Assembly (NCBI GenBank): GCA_046734815.1
Contig: JBKPRZ010000747.1
Coordinates: 1-9,097 of the forward strand
Source of the DNA: CAVYGB01 sp046734815
GTDB taxonomy: Bacteria; Myxococcota_A; Polyangia; Fen-1088
DNA length: 9,097 nucleotides
Direction of reading: 5' to 3'
The notes under the pieces were generated by a model. The model worked only from the letters and a program-made list of their open reading frames with translations. It was not told the DNA's origin and did no database searches. Positions 8,327 through 9,097 of this stretch are shown one piece after another. Numbering within the stretch: the first letter of the stretch is position 1; each line of letters opens with the position of its first letter. The position numbers and the translations under genes were made by a program.

Positions 8327-8923
8327 ATGGATGAAACGACACGGAGGTCCACCGAGCCCGACTCGGTGGACCATGACCTCGACGATGTAACCCTCGCTCG
8401 TGCCAAGTCCGGCGATCGCGTCGCGCAAGGCGCGCTGCTCGAACACTACGAGCCCCGGGTCCTGGAGATGCTCTCCTGGATCGTGGGCTACGAGGAGCCT
8501 CTCCTGGAAGATCTGGCCCAGGAGACGTTCCTGCGCGTCCTGCGCGCTTTGCCGGGCTACCAGACGCGCGGCTCGGGCCGGCTGGGCACCTGGATCCTGA
8601 CCATCGCCAGCCGCCTGGCCCTCGACCAGGTGCGCCGGGATCCCGGCAACCCGGAGCAACCGCCCGTCACCGGCCAGCCGCCGGTGGGGCTGCCGCAACC
8701 GGACCAGGACGTCGAGCGGCGCAAGGTTGCGCGCGCGTTAATGAACGCGATTCAATCCCTGCGTCCGCGCTTCCAGGCGGCCTTCCTGCTGCGGGAAGTC
8801 CATGGGCTCAGCTATGAAGAGATAGCCGTGGCCCTGGACATCGAGACCGGCACGGTGAAGTCGCGGCTCAACCGCGCCCGGTCGGCCCTGCAGCGGTCGC
8901 TGATGGGCGTGCACACCGGCTGA
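8327..8923 (+). CDS. ECF-family RNA polymerase sigma factor (sigma-70 type)
   Basis: It directs RNA polymerase to a specific promoter set. With the ATG at 8327 it has 198 residues, usual for the ECF group. Region 2 covers about 33-104 (LLEHYEPRVLEML, then EDLAQETFLRVLRALPGYQ at 61-79 and GTWILTIASRLALDQVRR at 87-104). A Pro-rich linker without sigma-3 follows (105-128). Region 4 covers about 138-190, with helix-turn-helix LSYEEIAVALDIETGTVKSRLNRAR (161-185). The frame extends upstream to a TTG at 8279, but that start would place the gene's own putative promoter inside the coding region and adds 16 unrelated residues. The ATG at 8327 has only a weak GGGTGA ribosome site (8313-8318). A GTG at 8315 is a third option. 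No ECF C-terminal extension is present. The ECF subgroup and inducing signal are unknown, and no anti-sigma gene can be confirmed before the window ends. Confidence 0.93.
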   Translation: MDETTRRSTEPDSVDHDLDDVTLARAKSGDRVAQGALLEHYEPRVLEMLSWIVGYEEPLLEDLAQETFLRVLRALPGYQTRGSGRLGTWILTIASRLALDQVRRDPGNPEQPPVTGQPPVGLPQPDQDVERRKVARALMNAIQSLRPRFQAAFLLREVHGLSYEEIAVALDIETGTVKSRLNRARSALQRSLMGVHTG

Positions 8924-8944
8924 GGACCCTCCGCCGCGGCCAAA

Positions 8945-8962
8945 GCGCCGTCGCGCCGGCGC
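8945..8962 (+). terminator. Weak terminator-like hairpin after the sigma-factor gene
   Basis: GCGCCG (8945-8950) and CGGCGC (8957-8962) pair around a 6-nt loop, 21 bp after the sigma stop. A second GC hairpin follows at 8973-8987 (CCGCC / GGCGG). There is no T-run, and short GC hairpins are common by chance in DNA this rich in GC. Confidence 0.25.
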
Positions 8963-9014
8963 ACGCCCTCTTCCGCCCGCCCGGCGGCGGCAGGGGTGAT
9001 CGGTCGGCGATTGT

Positions 9015-9042
9015 GGAACCCCGGGTTTGGTTCTAGGGTTCC
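9015..9042 (+). repeat. Inverted repeat GGAACCC / GGGTTCC upstream of the last gene
   Basis: GGAACCC (9015-9021) and GGGTTCC (9036-9042) are exact inverse complements with a 14-nt loop; the second GGGTTCC copy at 9053-9059 could pair instead. GGAAC at 9015 is not followed by CGT at N16, so it does not match the ECF promoter pattern seen three times elsewhere in the window. Confidence 0.5.
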
Positions 9043-9062
9043 CATCGTCGGAGGGTTCCCAT
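9035..9062 (+). repeat. Direct repeat of AGGGTTCCCAT at the start of the last gene
   Basis: AGGGTTCCCAT occurs at 9035-9045 and again at 9052-9062, a 17-bp period, and the second copy runs into the ATG at 9061. The shorter GGTTCCCATG also covers the sigma-factor start codon (8320-8329). The second copy includes part of the GGAGGG ribosome site, so a factor bound here could block translation or transcription; that is speculation. Confidence 0.6.
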
Positions 9063-9097
9063 GAGCCGCACCTGCTCCCTGCCCCGCCCGTCCACCC
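9061..9097 (+). CDS. Start of a further gene, 12 codons visible
   Basis: An ATG at 9061 is preceded by GGAGG (9050-9054) at a 6-nt spacing, the strongest ribosome site in the window. The frame is open to the window end and reads MSRTCSLPRPST. This is too short to identify. The position directly after an ECF sigma gene is where an anti-sigma factor often lies, but nothing visible shows that this is one. The gap of 137 bp contains repeats and possible weak hairpins, so it may have its own promoter. Confidence 0.55.
   Translation, partial: MSRTCSLPRPST

Noticed and set aside
5603..8698. A 1031-codon open frame on the minus strand running across the sigma, CotH-like and intergenic regions
   Set aside because: It crosses two genes, three promoter-like or hairpin regions and a gap, has biased low-complexity composition and no recognisable domain. 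It is explained by the GC-skewed codons of the + strand genes.
9015..9040. A fourth ECF promoter before the last gene, using GGAAC at 9015
   Set aside because: The bases after a 16-nt spacer are GGG, and the nearest CGT (9046) is 26 nt away, so spacing and -10 box both fail.

Overview
The window is a high-GC bacterial chromosome segment in which every supported gene lies on the + strand. It most resembles a myxobacterium or relative (Myxococcota/Deltaproteobacteria). The reasons are the GC-saturated codon third positions, secreted or lipidated proteins with Gly/Ala/Pro linkers, a CotH-like lipoprotein ending in a LamG domain, and a TonB-dependent receptor with an N-terminal carboxypeptidase-regulatory domain. 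The lineage is an inference from gene style; no marker gene is present.

Layout. (1) Positions 3-884: the 3' end of a secreted, cysteine-containing protein of unknown family. (2) 924-2735: a 603-residue acyl-CoA dehydrogenase of the long-chain FadE/VLCAD type, 39 bp downstream. (3) 2833-5580: a 915-residue outer-membrane TonB-dependent receptor. (4) 5789-8269: an 826-residue lipoprotein with a divergent CotH-kinase-like domain, a cysteine cluster and a C-terminal LamG domain. (5) 8327-8923: an ECF-type sigma factor. (6) 9061 onward: the first 12 codons of a further gene with a strong ribosome binding site.

The main result is regulatory. The gaps in front of the receptor, the CotH/LamG lipoprotein and the sigma factor each contain the same element, GGAAC-N16-CGT(G/A), on the coding strand and at identical spacing (2769-2793, 5681-5705, 8282-8306). 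This is the form expected of an ECF sigma promoter. The simplest reading is that the sigma factor switches on itself, the receptor and the surface lipoprotein, making a compact cell-envelope regulon. In the first two promoters a long perfect inverted repeat is folded around the -35 box; the third overlaps a 7-bp inverted repeat.

If this is right, genes 3-5 form one functional unit: an outer-membrane transporter, a large lipoprotein that may bind glycan or protein, and their dedicated sigma factor. The arrangement recalls transporter/lipoprotein pairs such as SusC/SusD, though without homology to SusD. The acyl-CoA dehydrogenase and the upstream secreted protein show no such promoter and are probably unrelated to this unit.
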